Positions 16,371 to 24,422 of a stretch of DNA of 64,000 nucleotides are shown piece after piece (within the stretch, counting starts at the first letter, position 1; each line of letters opens with the position of its first letter). The translations under genes and the position numbers were made by a program. This DNA is from Burkholderia sp. GAS332 (GTDB taxonomy: Bacteria; Pseudomonadota; Gammaproteobacteria; Burkholderiales; Burkholderiaceae): positions 3,844,001 through 3,908,000 of the forward strand of contig FSRV01000002.1 of the NCBI GenBank assembly GCA_900142905.1, given 5' to 3'. Under the pieces are notes generated by a model. That model had not been told where the DNA came from, made no database searches, and worked only from the letters and a program-made list of their open reading frames with translations.

Positions 16371-17336
16371 ATGACGATTCTCGGCATTGAACAGATTATT
16401 TACGGTGTGACGGATCTTGCCACCAGTCGGCGGTTCTTCGCCGACTGGGGTTTGAAAGAGACCGCGCACGACGAAACGCACGCGCGCTTCGAAACGCTGA
16501 ACGGCTGCACGATTCTCGCCGTCGATGCGAACGACCCGTCGCTGCCGCCCGCGTTCGAAGAAGGTCCGACGCTGCGTGAAGTGACCTGGGGTGTGGCAAC
16601 CCAAACCGAACTCGACGAACTGCGCGGCCGCTTTGCCGGTCAGCCGGGCCACTTCGAAACGGAAGACGCGGTGGGTTGTATCGATCCGAACGGCATGGCG
16701 ATTCGTGTGGAAGTGACCCGCAAGCGTGCGCTCGATATTCAGGGCTCGCCGTCCAACGTGTGGGGTCAGACGTTGCGCGTCGATCAACCGTCGCCGATTT
16801 ACGAACGTGCCGAACCGGTTGAAGTGGGTCACGTGGTGTTCTTCACGAATCAACTCGCGGCACAGGAAAAGTTTTACCAGGAACTGCTCGGCTTCGAAAT
16901 GTCGGACCGTTATCCGGGCCGCGGCGCGTTTATGCGCTGCGCACCGCACGGCGGCCACCACGACATCTTCCTGCTGGCCTTGCCTGGCGGTAAGCGCGGC
17001 CTGAATCACGTCGCGTTCACCGTCCGCGATATCCATGAAGTGTTCGGCGGCGGCATGCACGTCAGCCGGTGTGGTTGGGATACGCAGCTCGGTCCGGGGC
17101 GTCATCCGGTGTCGTCGGCGTACTTCTGGTACTTCCAGAATCCGGCCGGCGGCCTGATCGAGTACTACGCCGACGAAGACCAGCTCACGCCCGAATGGCA
17201 GCCGCGCGATTTCGAACCGGGTCCGACCGTGTTCGCCGAATGGGCGATCGACGGCGGCATCGACGGCAATACGCGTCGCCAGAAGAACGCGAAGGCGCCG
17301 GAAGGCAAGTTCATGACGGAGCGGAAAAATGACTGA
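16371..17336 (+). CDS. Type I extradiol ring-cleavage dioxygenase (VOC family)
   Basis: 321 aa with two vicinal-oxygen-chelate halves. ATG at 16371 follows AAGAGGCACGTT. The first half is metal-free; the second keeps the Fe(II) triad His154 (VGHVVFF), His213 (LNHVAFTV) and Glu264 (GLIEYYAD). This is the standard 2-His-1-carboxylate pattern of catechol 2,3-dioxygenase-like enzymes, so the product should cleave a catechol adjacent to the two hydroxyls. It is placed before the electron-transfer reductase, consistent with a Rieske-to-meta-cleavage route. Confidence 0.9.
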   Translation: MTILGIEQIIYGVTDLATSRRFFADWGLKETAHDETHARFETLNGCTILAVDANDPSLPPAFEEGPTLREVTWGVATQTELDELRGRFAGQPGHFETEDAVGCIDPNGMAIRVEVTRKRALDIQGSPSNVWGQTLRVDQPSPIYERAEPVEVGHVVFFTNQLAAQEKFYQELLGFEMSDRYPGRGAFMRCAPHGGHHDIFLLALPGGKRGLNHVAFTVRDIHEVFGGGMHVSRCGWDTQLGPGRHPVSSAYFWYFQNPAGGLIEYYADEDQLTPEWQPRDFEPGPTVFAEWAIDGGIDGNTRRQKNAKAPEGKFMTERKND

Positions 17337-18594
17337 CGCTGCTGCTGAAAAGGCGCAAGCCGCGCATGCCGGACTCGAAGCGCCGCGCACGATCGTTGTG
17401 ATCGGCGGTGGTCAGGCGGCGGGTTGGGTCGTGAAGACGTTGCGCAAGGAAGGCTTCGACGGCCGCCTCGTGATGATTGCCGACGAGATTCATTTGCCGT
17501 ACGAGCGCCCGCCGCTGTCGAAGGCCGTACTGGCCGGTGAAGCGGATATTGAAACCGTGCGTCTCGTGACGCCCGACGATTTCGATGCGCTGAATGTCGA
17601 AGCATGGCAACCGGATTGCGCGACGTCGATCGATCGTGAACAGCGCATCGTGCGCACGCAGTCGGGCCGCGAAGTGCAGTACGACCGGCTGGTGATCGCA
17701 ACGGGCGGCGCGGCGCGCCGTTTGCCGGAATCGTTGGTGAAGACCTCGCATATCACCTATCTGCGTACGCTCGACGAAGCCGTCGTTTTGGGCGAACGCC
17801 TGCGTGCAAGCAAGCGTGTGCTCGTGGTCGGCGGTGGCTGGATCGGCCTCGAAGTTGCGGCCACTGCGCGCAAGCTCGGTGTGGCAGCGACGGTAGTGGA
17901 AGGCGCGCCGCGTCTGTGCGCTCGCTCGTTGCCGCCGATGGTGTCGGATTTCCTGCTGCACCTGCATCGTGCGAACGGCGTGGACGTGCGCTTGAATGTA
18001 TCGCTCGTGTCGATCGCGGATCATCCGAACGATGCTAACCGTATTCGCGCAACGTTCGCCGATGGTTCCACATTGGATGCTGACTTCGCGGTCGCCGGCA
18101 TCGGCCTCACGCCGCATACGGCCCTGGCGGAAGCGGCGGGTATCAAGGTGGAAGACGGCATCGTCGTCGATCATTTCGGCGCGACCGACGATCCGCGCAT
18201 CTTCGCCTGTGGCGACGTCGCGAATCATCCGAGCGCGTGGTTGAAGCGCCGCGTGCGGCTCGAATCGTGGGCCAACGCGCAGAACCAGGCGATCTCGGTG
18301 GCGAAGGCCTTGCTTGGCACCTTCGAACCGTACGCGGACATCCCGTGGTTCTGGTCCGATCAATACGACGTCAATCTGCAAATCCTCGGCGACATTCCGG
18401 GCGGTGCGCAACTCGCTGTGCGCGGTGATTTGCCGGGCAAACGCGCCACGCTTTTCCATCTGGAAGACGGCACGATTCGCGGCGTGATTGCCATCAACAC
18501 GCCACGCGAACTGAAATTGTCGCGCAAGTGGATGAACCAGGGCCGCACCATCGACCTTGCCACCCTGACCGACGCCTCAACGGCACTTGCCTAA
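17329..18594 (+). CDS. FAD-dependent ferredoxin reductase
   Basis: 421 aa, 8-nt overlap with the dioxygenase gene. FAD motif VVIGGGQAAGW near residue 24, second nucleotide (NADH) motif VVGGGWIGLEVA in the middle, and FACGDVANHP near residue 290 that closes the FAD site. The length and C-terminal reductase domain (WFWSDQYDVNLQILG) match BphA4/putidaredoxin-reductase enzymes. It should pass electrons from NADH to the Rieske ferredoxin encoded 10 kb upstream at 6614-6928, completing the three-component oxygenase within one operon. Confidence 0.93.
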   Translation: MTDAAAEKAQAAHAGLEAPRTIVVIGGGQAAGWVVKTLRKEGFDGRLVMIADEIHLPYERPPLSKAVLAGEADIETVRLVTPDDFDALNVEAWQPDCATSIDREQRIVRTQSGREVQYDRLVIATGGAARRLPESLVKTSHITYLRTLDEAVVLGERLRASKRVLVVGGGWIGLEVAATARKLGVAATVVEGAPRLCARSLPPMVSDFLLHLHRANGVDVRLNVSLVSIADHPNDANRIRATFADGSTLDADFAVAGIGLTPHTALAEAAGIKVEDGIVVDHFGATDDPRIFACGDVANHPSAWLKRRVRLESWANAQNQAISVAKALLGTFEPYADIPWFWSDQYDVNLQILGDIPGGAQLAVRGDLPGKRATLFHLEDGTIRGVIAINTPRELKLSRKWMNQGRTIDLATLTDASTALA

Positions 18595-18618
18595 CCATAT
18601 TACGGACGGCACCACGGC

Positions 18619-20022
18619 ATGAGAACCATCGACAACACCATGGGGGACCGCAGCAGCGCCGGTGTCTCAGGCCCCGTGACCCGGGGTTCGATCATCGCGC
18701 GTCTCGAGCGCTTGCCGAAGAATGCGATGCAGGTGCGCGCGCGCATACTGATCGGTCTCGCGACGTTCTTCGACGGCTTCGACGTGATCGCCATCGCAGC
18801 CACGCTGCCGATCCTGATTGCGAAATGGCATCTGACGCCGTGGGAAATTGGTTTCCTGATCGGCTCCGGTTCGATCGGGCAGTTGATCGGCGCGTTCGTG
18901 TTCCCATGGTACGCAGAGCGCAAGGGCCGCGTGAAGGCGATTGCGTTGAGCTCGGGGATCATCGGCATCACGAGTATTGCGTGCGGGTTCGCGCCGTCGT
19001 TTGCCGTGTTCGTCGCGTTGCGGGTGATTCAAGGGCTTGGGCTCGGCGGTGAATTGCCGGTGGCCGCGACGTACATCAACGAGATCAGCCGTGCGCATGG
19101 CCGCGGGCGCTTCGTGCTGTTGTATGAAATCGTTTTCCCGGTTGGCCTGCTTGCATCGAACGCGTTGGGTGCATGGATCGTGCCGCGTTTTGGTTGGCAA
19201 GCGATGTATTTCATTGGTGGCATGCCGTTGATCCTGTTCTTCGTGCTGCGCAAGCTGGTGCCGGAATCGCCGCGCTGGCTTGCCGAACGTGAACGGATGG
19301 CCGATGCCGATGCCGCTGTGCATGCTTTCGAGCGCGTGGTGAAAGGTCCGCTGCCGCCGGTGGCCAATTCGGCAGAATTCGATGCGATGGTCAATCGTCA
19401 TCCGAAGCGCCGCATGAGCGATCTGTTCGGTCCGGCGTATCTGAAGCGCACGATGGCCGTGGCGATGTTGTGGATGACGTGCGGCTTTATTCAATACGGT
19501 CTGTCGACGTGGCTGCCGACGATCTATCGCACGGTTTATCACGCGCCGCTGCAACTGGCGTTGAATCTGGCGGTGGCGGCTTCGGTGCTGGGGGTGGTGG
19601 GTTCGCTGACCTGTGCGCTGCTGGTCGATAAGGTGGGTCGCAAGCCGATCATCAATTTTTCGTTCCTGGCGTGTGCGTTGTCGTTGCTGCTGGCGGGTGT
19701 GTTTCACAACGCGTCGGTGTATGTGGTGGCGGCATGCTGCGCATTCGCGCTCGGCTTCCTCGCTTGTGGTTTTATCACGGCTTATGTGTACACGCCGGAG
19801 TTGTATCCGACCAGTATTCGTGCGATGGGGTGTGGTGTTGGCGGCGCATGGCTGAAGGTGGCGGCGATCTTCGCACCGGCTATCGTGTCGAAGACGATGA
19901 TCGGCGGTAATCTGGATGTCGCGTTTTATATCCTCGCGGTAGTGCCGTTCATTGCGGCGATCGCGGTGCACTTTCTTGGGATTGAGACCAAGGGCAAGGT
20001 GCTGGAGCAGCTTGAGGCTTGA
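18619..20022 (+). CDS. MFS transporter, probably aromatic-acid:H+ symporter type
   Basis: 467 aa with about 12 hydrophobic segments. Near TM1 it has FFDGFDVIAIAATLP, the DGFD motif of the AAHS branch; loop 2-3 has WYAERKGRVKAI and TM4 has RVIQGLGLGGELPVA. The middle loop (PESPRWLAERERM) is typical of sugar/aromatic porters. As last gene of the operon before a strong terminator, it is the probable inner-membrane importer for the pathway substrate. The actual ligand is not known. Confidence 0.9.
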   Translation: MRTIDNTMGDRSSAGVSGPVTRGSIIARLERLPKNAMQVRARILIGLATFFDGFDVIAIAATLPILIAKWHLTPWEIGFLIGSGSIGQLIGAFVFPWYAERKGRVKAIALSSGIIGITSIACGFAPSFAVFVALRVIQGLGLGGELPVAATYINEISRAHGRGRFVLLYEIVFPVGLLASNALGAWIVPRFGWQAMYFIGGMPLILFFVLRKLVPESPRWLAERERMADADAAVHAFERVVKGPLPPVANSAEFDAMVNRHPKRRMSDLFGPAYLKRTMAVAMLWMTCGFIQYGLSTWLPTIYRTVYHAPLQLALNLAVAASVLGVVGSLTCALLVDKVGRKPIINFSFLACALSLLLAGVFHNASVYVVAACCAFALGFLACGFITAYVYTPELYPTSIRAMGCGVGGAWLKVAAIFAPAIVSKTMIGGNLDVAFYILAVVPFIAAIAVHFLGIETKGKVLEQLEA

Positions 20023-20085
20023 TGCTTTTGGGCGTGTGATGAGTTTGGTGGGCGGTTGATGTAGTACCGCAATGGCAGGAAGGCG

Positions 20086-20117
20086 AAGGGCGCACTGGGT
20101 GGTGCGCCCTTTGTTTA
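20086..20117 (+). terminator. Rho-independent terminator of the catabolic operon
   Basis: Perfect 10-bp stem AAGGGCGCAC (20086-20095) and GTGCGCCCTT (20102-20111), 6-nt loop, followed by a T-rich stretch. It lies 64 bp after the transporter stop codon. Confidence 0.9.
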
Positions 20118-20333
20118 TTTGGGGCCGGCCCTTGGGATGCAACCTTAAAACGCCGTTTCCCGTGACACCCGCCGCTGCTTGAATTCCTCAATAATCCAGA
20201 CAGTCATCGACCCCGGAGGCGATTCGCATGGCGGCTGGACAGGCAGCCGGGCATGCGAATGCGGCGCGCCGCGCGTGGCTGGCTGCGCGAGGCGGGGATT
20301 CGAACGTCTGCTATGCGAGCGTATTGTTCAACG
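20118..20333. other. Intergenic, no gene recognised
   Basis: Between the operon terminator and the end of the acetyltransferase gene. Short open frames on both strands lack coding character. A GGATTCGAACG string at about 20294 recalls a tRNA T-arm but no cloverleaf can be folded around it. Confidence 0.4.
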
Positions 20334-20795
20334 TTACAACGCCTTGCGGTACACCACGAAGCCGGAGTGCTCCGCGACCTTGTCGTACAGCTTCATCGCC
20401 GTGTGATTCGTCTCATGCGTTTGCCAGTAGACCCGCTGTAAACCGTCAGCCTTGGCCCGTGCATACACGGCTTCGATTAGCGCACGGCCGACACCTTTGC
20501 CGCGCTCTGACTCCAATGTGTAGAGATCTTGCAGATAACATGTTGGCGCGATCATGGTCGTGTGACGGTGATACAGGAAGTGCACGAGGCCGAGCAACTG
20601 GCCGTTGCGTTCGGCGACTATCGCGTGCATCGGTTCGTAGCTGTCGAAGAAACGCCCCCACGTGACCCGTGTGATCTCGCGCGGCAATGCCGATTCGCCC
20701 GCGCGGCCGTAGAACGCGTTGTAGGCGTCCCACAGCGGCAGCCAGGCGTCGAAGTCGTCGGGCGTGACGGGGCGGATTTGAATCGCTTCGGACAT
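20334..20795 (-). CDS. GNAT-family N-acetyltransferase
   Basis: 153 aa from MSEAIQIRPVTPDDF; the start at 20795 follows AAAAGGAGCCACACCT. GNAT features in order: beta1 (IQIRPVT), beta4 (GLVHFLYH), the acetyl-CoA loop ESERGKGVGRALIEAVYARA (Q/RxxGxG/A pattern) and the C-terminal WQTHETNHTAMKLYDKVAEHSGFVVYRK. Substrate could be an amine, polyamine or aminoacyl group; sequence does not tell. It appears to be a single transcription unit, possibly with the small gene upstream at 20852-21121. Confidence 0.9.
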   Translation of the reverse strand: MSEAIQIRPVTPDDFDAWLPLWDAYNAFYGRAGESALPREITRVTWGRFFDSYEPMHAIVAERNGQLLGLVHFLYHRHTTMIAPTCYLQDLYTLESERGKGVGRALIEAVYARAKADGLQRVYWQTHETNHTAMKLYDKVAEHSGFVVYRKAL

Positions 20796-20851
20796 AGGTG
20801 TGGCTCCTTTTGTAGTGATGGTTGCGGCCAAGTGGATCGTCGCTGCTAGGG

Positions 20852-21121
20852 CTAAGGCTGAGTCGAACACGCGTAGACGGCCGCGCTAAACGCCTGTTCG
20901 CGGTCTTCTTCGGCGGCGGGTGTTGCGGCACCTGTGCCGGCTGCGCTACCGCGCTGCTCTAGGCTTGCGGTCACGCAGGCATCCAGCCGTGCGCGCGCAG
21001 TTGCCGCAGGCTCCAGCAGCCCATAGGCACAAGCCGCGCACACCAGCGCCACGCACCACTTCACTGCAGCGCCATAGCTCGGGCGTGCTGTAGCGATGTC
21101 GCGTGCAGGCGTGTGGTTCAT
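20852..21121 (-). CDS. Small hypothetical, single membrane segment
   Basis: 89 aa starting MNHTPARDIAT (CAT at 21119-21121). Residues about 17-35 (VKWCVALVCAACAYGLL) form one transmembrane helix or uncleaved signal anchor. The rest is Ala-rich with Cys residues near DACVTAS and at the end (VYACSTQP). No family recognised. It is divergent from the MocR gene, sharing the 85-bp region that carries nested inverted repeats, and may be co-transcribed with the acetyltransferase gene 56 bp downstream. Confidence 0.55.
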   Translation of the reverse strand: MNHTPARDIATARPSYGAAVKWCVALVCAACAYGLLEPAATARARLDACVTASLEQRGSAAGTGAATPAAEEDREQAFSAAVYACSTQP

Positions 21122-21181
21122 CGCATCGGCCTCTCTGGCAGGTTCAATGGTGGCGACTCTGGAACCGTCAGGATATGAAAT

Positions 21182-21209
21182 TTGTGGCACCATTGTTAGT
21201 TCCACAATG
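21182..21209. promoter_or_regulatory. Nested inverted repeats at the MocR start
   Basis: TTGTGG (21182-21187) pairs with CCACAA (21202-21207), and CATTGT (21191-21196) with ACAATG (21204-21209). The second arm overlaps the MocR ATG. Likely autoregulatory operator; inference from position. Confidence 0.45.
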
Positions 21210-22739
21210 CGACCAGAATTTGGAGCCACGAATTTGGACTACGGCCTGTTGATGTCGAACGTCGAGCGCGCAATGGGTGGCCGCAAGCTCACGCAGCAGG
21301 ATTTGCTCTACGAGAGTCTGCGCCGTGCGATCCTCGATGGCGATATCCGCAACGGCAGCCGGCTTCTTGCTACGCGAGCGCTCGCCGAACAATTGGGCAT
21401 TGCGCGCAACTCGGTGCTCTACGCCTACGAACGGCTCACCGACGAGGGCTTCATCACGGCGAGCCGGCATGGTTCCATCGTCAGCATGGTGAGCGGTTCC
21501 GGTACTTCGAACGCCGCAGCAAGCGGCGGCGTGCAGACGCCTGAAAATCGCCTGTCGCGCCGCGTCGCCGATCTGCCGCGCGAGCGCACAAGCCCTGACG
21601 ACCCCACGCCGTTTCGTCCCGGCGTGCCCGCGCTCGATGAATTTCCGCTCGCGCAATGGCGTGCCTCAATGGAGCGCGCATGGCGCTCAGTCGAACCGCG
21701 CGAACTCGGTTACGGCAACAACGCCGGTCACCCGGCATTGCGCCGCTCGATTGCGGAATACGTGCGCGTTTCGCGCGGTGTGCGGTGTTCGGCGGAGCAG
21801 GTGTTTATCACCTCGGGAACGCAGGCGAGTCTTGATCTATGCGCGTGCATGCTGGCCGACCCCGGCGACAGCGTCTGGGTCGAGGACCCCGGCTATCACG
21901 GCGCGAAGGCTGCGTTTCAGGCCGCTGGTTTGAAACTGGTGCCGATTCCCGTCGATGCCGCCGGGATGGCACCGACGCCCGATCACTGGGACCAGACGCC
22001 GCCACGCCTGATGTACATCACGCCTTCGCATCAATATCCGCTCGGCAGCGTGTTGAGCCTGGAGCGGCGCTGGTCGATCATCGAGAACGCGGTGGCGCGC
22101 GGCGCCTGGATCATCGAAGACGACTACGACAGCGAGCTGCGCCACAGCGGTCCGCCGTTGCCGTCGATCCAGGGGCTCGCGGCCGACACGCCGGTGATTT
22201 ACCTCGGCACCTTCAGCAAGACGATGTTTCCGGCGCTGCGGATGGGCTTTATGGTCGTGCCGGCGCACCTCGTCGCAGATATCGACGAGGCGCTCAGCGA
22301 AATCGCGCGGCAAGGGCGCGTGGCTGAACAGATCGCGTTGGCGGATTTCATCGATAGTGGGAAATATGCGCGGCATCTGCGGCGCATGCGGCGTCTTTAT
22401 CAGCAGCGCCGCACCGCGCTGGTGAACGCGATCGAGCGGCATATGGGCGATCTGGTGACGGTTTCGTCCGACGGCGGCGGGATTCATCTGACGATGCGGC
22501 TCGATGCACCGCTACGCGACCAGGATGTGAGCGCCGTGACACGCGCGCACGGTCTGCATATCGCGGCGCTCAGTGCTTTTTGTCAGCCACCGGCTCAAGA
22601 CGCCGCGCACTACAACGGCTTCATGCTTGGCTATGCGGGTATCAAACCGCACGAAGCCGACGCGCTGGTGGTCCGGCTCGCCGCCGTGCTGCGCGAACTG
22701 GACCACGAACGTCGTATTGTTATGAACAAAGCAAGCTAG
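21207..22739 (+). CDS. MocR/PdxR-type transcriptional regulator
   Basis: 510 aa. An N-terminal GntR-type winged helix (LTQQDLLYESLRRAILDGDI, then LATRALAEQLGIARNSVLYAYERL) is fused to a fold-type I aminotransferase domain, with PSHQYPLGSVLSLERR, the EDDYDSELRHSG segment and the PLP-lysine region GTFSKTMFPALRMGF. Such proteins sense PLP or PLP-adducts and control genes of vitamin B6, amine or amino-acid metabolism. ATG 21207 is chosen because the usual DYxLL start region (LDYGLL) follows it. It converges with an oxidase gene, overlapping by 4 nt. Confidence 0.92.
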   Translation: MRPEFGATNLDYGLLMSNVERAMGGRKLTQQDLLYESLRRAILDGDIRNGSRLLATRALAEQLGIARNSVLYAYERLTDEGFITASRHGSIVSMVSGSGTSNAAASGGVQTPENRLSRRVADLPRERTSPDDPTPFRPGVPALDEFPLAQWRASMERAWRSVEPRELGYGNNAGHPALRRSIAEYVRVSRGVRCSAEQVFITSGTQASLDLCACMLADPGDSVWVEDPGYHGAKAAFQAAGLKLVPIPVDAAGMAPTPDHWDQTPPRLMYITPSHQYPLGSVLSLERRWSIIENAVARGAWIIEDDYDSELRHSGPPLPSIQGLAADTPVIYLGTFSKTMFPALRMGFMVVPAHLVADIDEALSEIARQGRVAEQIALADFIDSGKYARHLRRMRRLYQQRRTALVNAIERHMGDLVTVSSDGGGIHLTMRLDAPLRDQDVSAVTRAHGLHIAALSAFCQPPAQDAAHYNGFMLGYAGIKPHEADALVVRLAAVLRELDHERRIVMNKAS

Positions 22740-23839
22740 ACCGTTTCCGCCCTGAGCCAACGCGAGAGCATGGCGTCGTCATCGGTATCCAGTGCTTGCG
22801 CGACCCGGCGTCCGACAGCCGCACCGAATTTATAGCCGTGGCCCGAGCATGCCGATACCACCAGCGTGTTGCCGAGGCGCTTCGAGAAAAAACGGCTGTC
22901 CGCAGTAAACGTGTAGATGCAAGTCTTTACTTCGGTCACCGTATATTCGTCGACGCGGCTGAGCGGCGGTGAAAACAACCGGCGCAGACTGTCGCCTTCT
23001 CCGGGCGCCGCGACACGATTGGCGTCAGGATCGGGTGCACGTGATTTGTGCACGCCGGCGCCGAACTTCAGACCAATGCCGTCGCCCGGCGGTAACACGT
23101 AGCCGCCACTATCGCCGCCGATATCGAGGATAGCGGGTGCATTCGACCATGCGTCCGCCAGATCCACGGGCGGCTCCATATAGGCGACCGCGTTGCGATA
23201 AGTCACCAGATTTTCAGCAAGCGCGGGGAACAGTTGCAGCGTCCACGCGCCGGCAGCGACCACGAGCCGGTCGGCGCGAATGATGGTGTCGTCCTCGATG
23301 CGCACGGAGGCCGCGTGCGCGTCGACCTCGAGCACCTTGGCGTGGGTGCGGATCTCGGCGCCGCGCATCTTGAGCCACGCTTTCATGTCGTGGGCGATGC
23401 GTTCGCTGAACAGCGCGCCGCCATCGTGATCGAGGTAGGCGTAGCGAAACGTGGCGGGATCGAGAAACGGATAGCGCTCGGCCGCTTCGCGCGGGTCGAG
23501 CCGTTCATAGTCGAATTTCATCCGGTCGAGGCCGGCGCGGTATAGCTCGGCGTCATCGCCTTCGCGCTGTGAAATGCCGAGCACGCCGCAGTTCGCATAG
23601 TGGGATACGCCCAGGTCATTCCACAGCAGATCCCAACTGTCGAACGCTTCGGCCATGCTGCGTGCATAGCCGTCGGCATCGCCATAGGCGCGACGGATCA
23701 TGCGATGGCGGTCGCCCGAGGCGGCGAGTGGATTCGGAATCGAGCCCTGTTCGATCAGTGTGATGTCGTGTCCCAGCTTCGCGAGCGACCACGCTGTGCT
23801 CAAGCCGGCAATACCCGCGCCTACGATTGTCACCCGCAT
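22736..23839 (-). CDS. FAD-dependent amino-acid/sarcosine oxidase-like enzyme (DAO family)
   Basis: 367 aa, the length of monomeric sarcosine oxidase/N-methyltryptophan oxidase-like enzymes. The FAD motif is at the extreme N-terminus (VTIVGAGIAGLSTAWSLAKLG); ACSGHGYKFGAAVGRRVAQAL near the C-terminus is the conserved second flavin-binding region, with the position of the covalent flavin Cys of the MSOX group apparently occupied in SACSGHG. It probably oxidises a secondary amine or amino acid with release of H2O2. The convergent MocR gene suggests joint function in amine metabolism. Confidence 0.88.
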   Translation of the reverse strand: MRVTIVGAGIAGLSTAWSLAKLGHDITLIEQGSIPNPLAASGDRHRMIRRAYGDADGYARSMAEAFDSWDLLWNDLGVSHYANCGVLGISQREGDDAELYRAGLDRMKFDYERLDPREAAERYPFLDPATFRYAYLDHDGGALFSERIAHDMKAWLKMRGAEIRTHAKVLEVDAHAASVRIEDDTIIRADRLVVAAGAWTLQLFPALAENLVTYRNAVAYMEPPVDLADAWSNAPAILDIGGDSGGYVLPPGDGIGLKFGAGVHKSRAPDPDANRVAAPGEGDSLRRLFSPPLSRVDEYTVTEVKTCIYTFTADSRFFSKRLGNTLVVSACSGHGYKFGAAVGRRVAQALDTDDDAMLSRWLRAETV

Positions 23840-23880
23840 GCCATCTTCCCCCGAGTCGATGTATCCGGGTCAGAGTCTAG

Positions 23881-23937
23881 CAGTGGGAAAAATAAATCGG
23901 TACGCGTAGCAGTGGGGAAAAATAAATCGGAACGCGT
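23881..23937. repeat. Tandem 27-30 bp direct repeat upstream of oxidase gene
   Basis: Two almost identical blocks, beginning CAGTGGGAAAAATAAATCGG and AGTGGGGAAAAATAAATCGG, each ending in (T/A)ACGCGT, lie head to tail at about 23881-23906 and 23911-23937. The repeat starts 42 bp upstream of the oxidase ATG and may be a regulatory site or a local duplication. Confidence 0.75.
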
Positions 23938-24017
23938 TCCAGCGAATCGCCACGCAATCCTGCGGGGTCGATCCAGTGTGCTACCAACGCAGGCGGTGGT
24001 CTCCGCGCGCCGCCGTA

Positions 24018-24224
24018 TCAGTGTTTGTGGTGCTTCGACGTATGGCGCAGTTTGTCGCGTACCTTCTTCGCGGCGAACAGCGGCACGTAATCGAACACAC
24101 GCGCTTCGTGCCGGTAGTCGGCCAGTGTGTCGGCATACATCTTCGAGACCGTTTCCGTGGGCGTGTCGGTTTCCTCTGCGATGCTTCTCACCACTTCGTC
24201 GACATTAGGCTCGGGTTGGGACAT
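24018..24224 (-). CDS. DUF3562-like small protein
   Basis: 68 aa from MSQPEPNVDEVVRSIAEE; the start is preceded by GGAGAG. The sequence VDEVVRSIAEETDTPTETVSKMYADTLADY, followed by ARVFDYVPLFAAKKVRDKLR, matches my memory of the short DUF3562 proteins common in Burkholderia and relatives. No signal peptide. Function is unknown; the C-terminus is basic and His-rich (HTSKHHKH). It stands alone, with non-coding DNA on both sides. Confidence 0.8.
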   Translation of the reverse strand: MSQPEPNVDEVVRSIAEETDTPTETVSKMYADTLADYRHEARVFDYVPLFAAKKVRDKLRHTSKHHKH

Positions 24225-24422
24225 TGAACTCTCCAGGGCAAGCGGGGTGGACAAGCGGACGGCCAGGCGGGGTTGCCCGGAACGGGCGCGCACGACAGGA
24301 GTTTCATTAGAGGATGCGATCCGCCGCCATGCCAATTGAATCGATCTATCGTATGAACCGTCCCACAGAGATTTTTGTCTTGCGCTGCAGCAAGCGCCCG
24401 CACCACGCGGTGATGCGAGAAA

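Noticed and set aside
18667..20142. Long reverse-strand frame opposite the MFS transporter
   Set aside because: Antisense frame produced by high GC3; protein is Arg/His-rich without any domain, while the plus strand encodes a clear transporter.
20285..20310. GGGATTCGAACG string resembling a tRNA T-arm
   Set aside because: No acceptor or anticodon stem could be formed around it on either strand.
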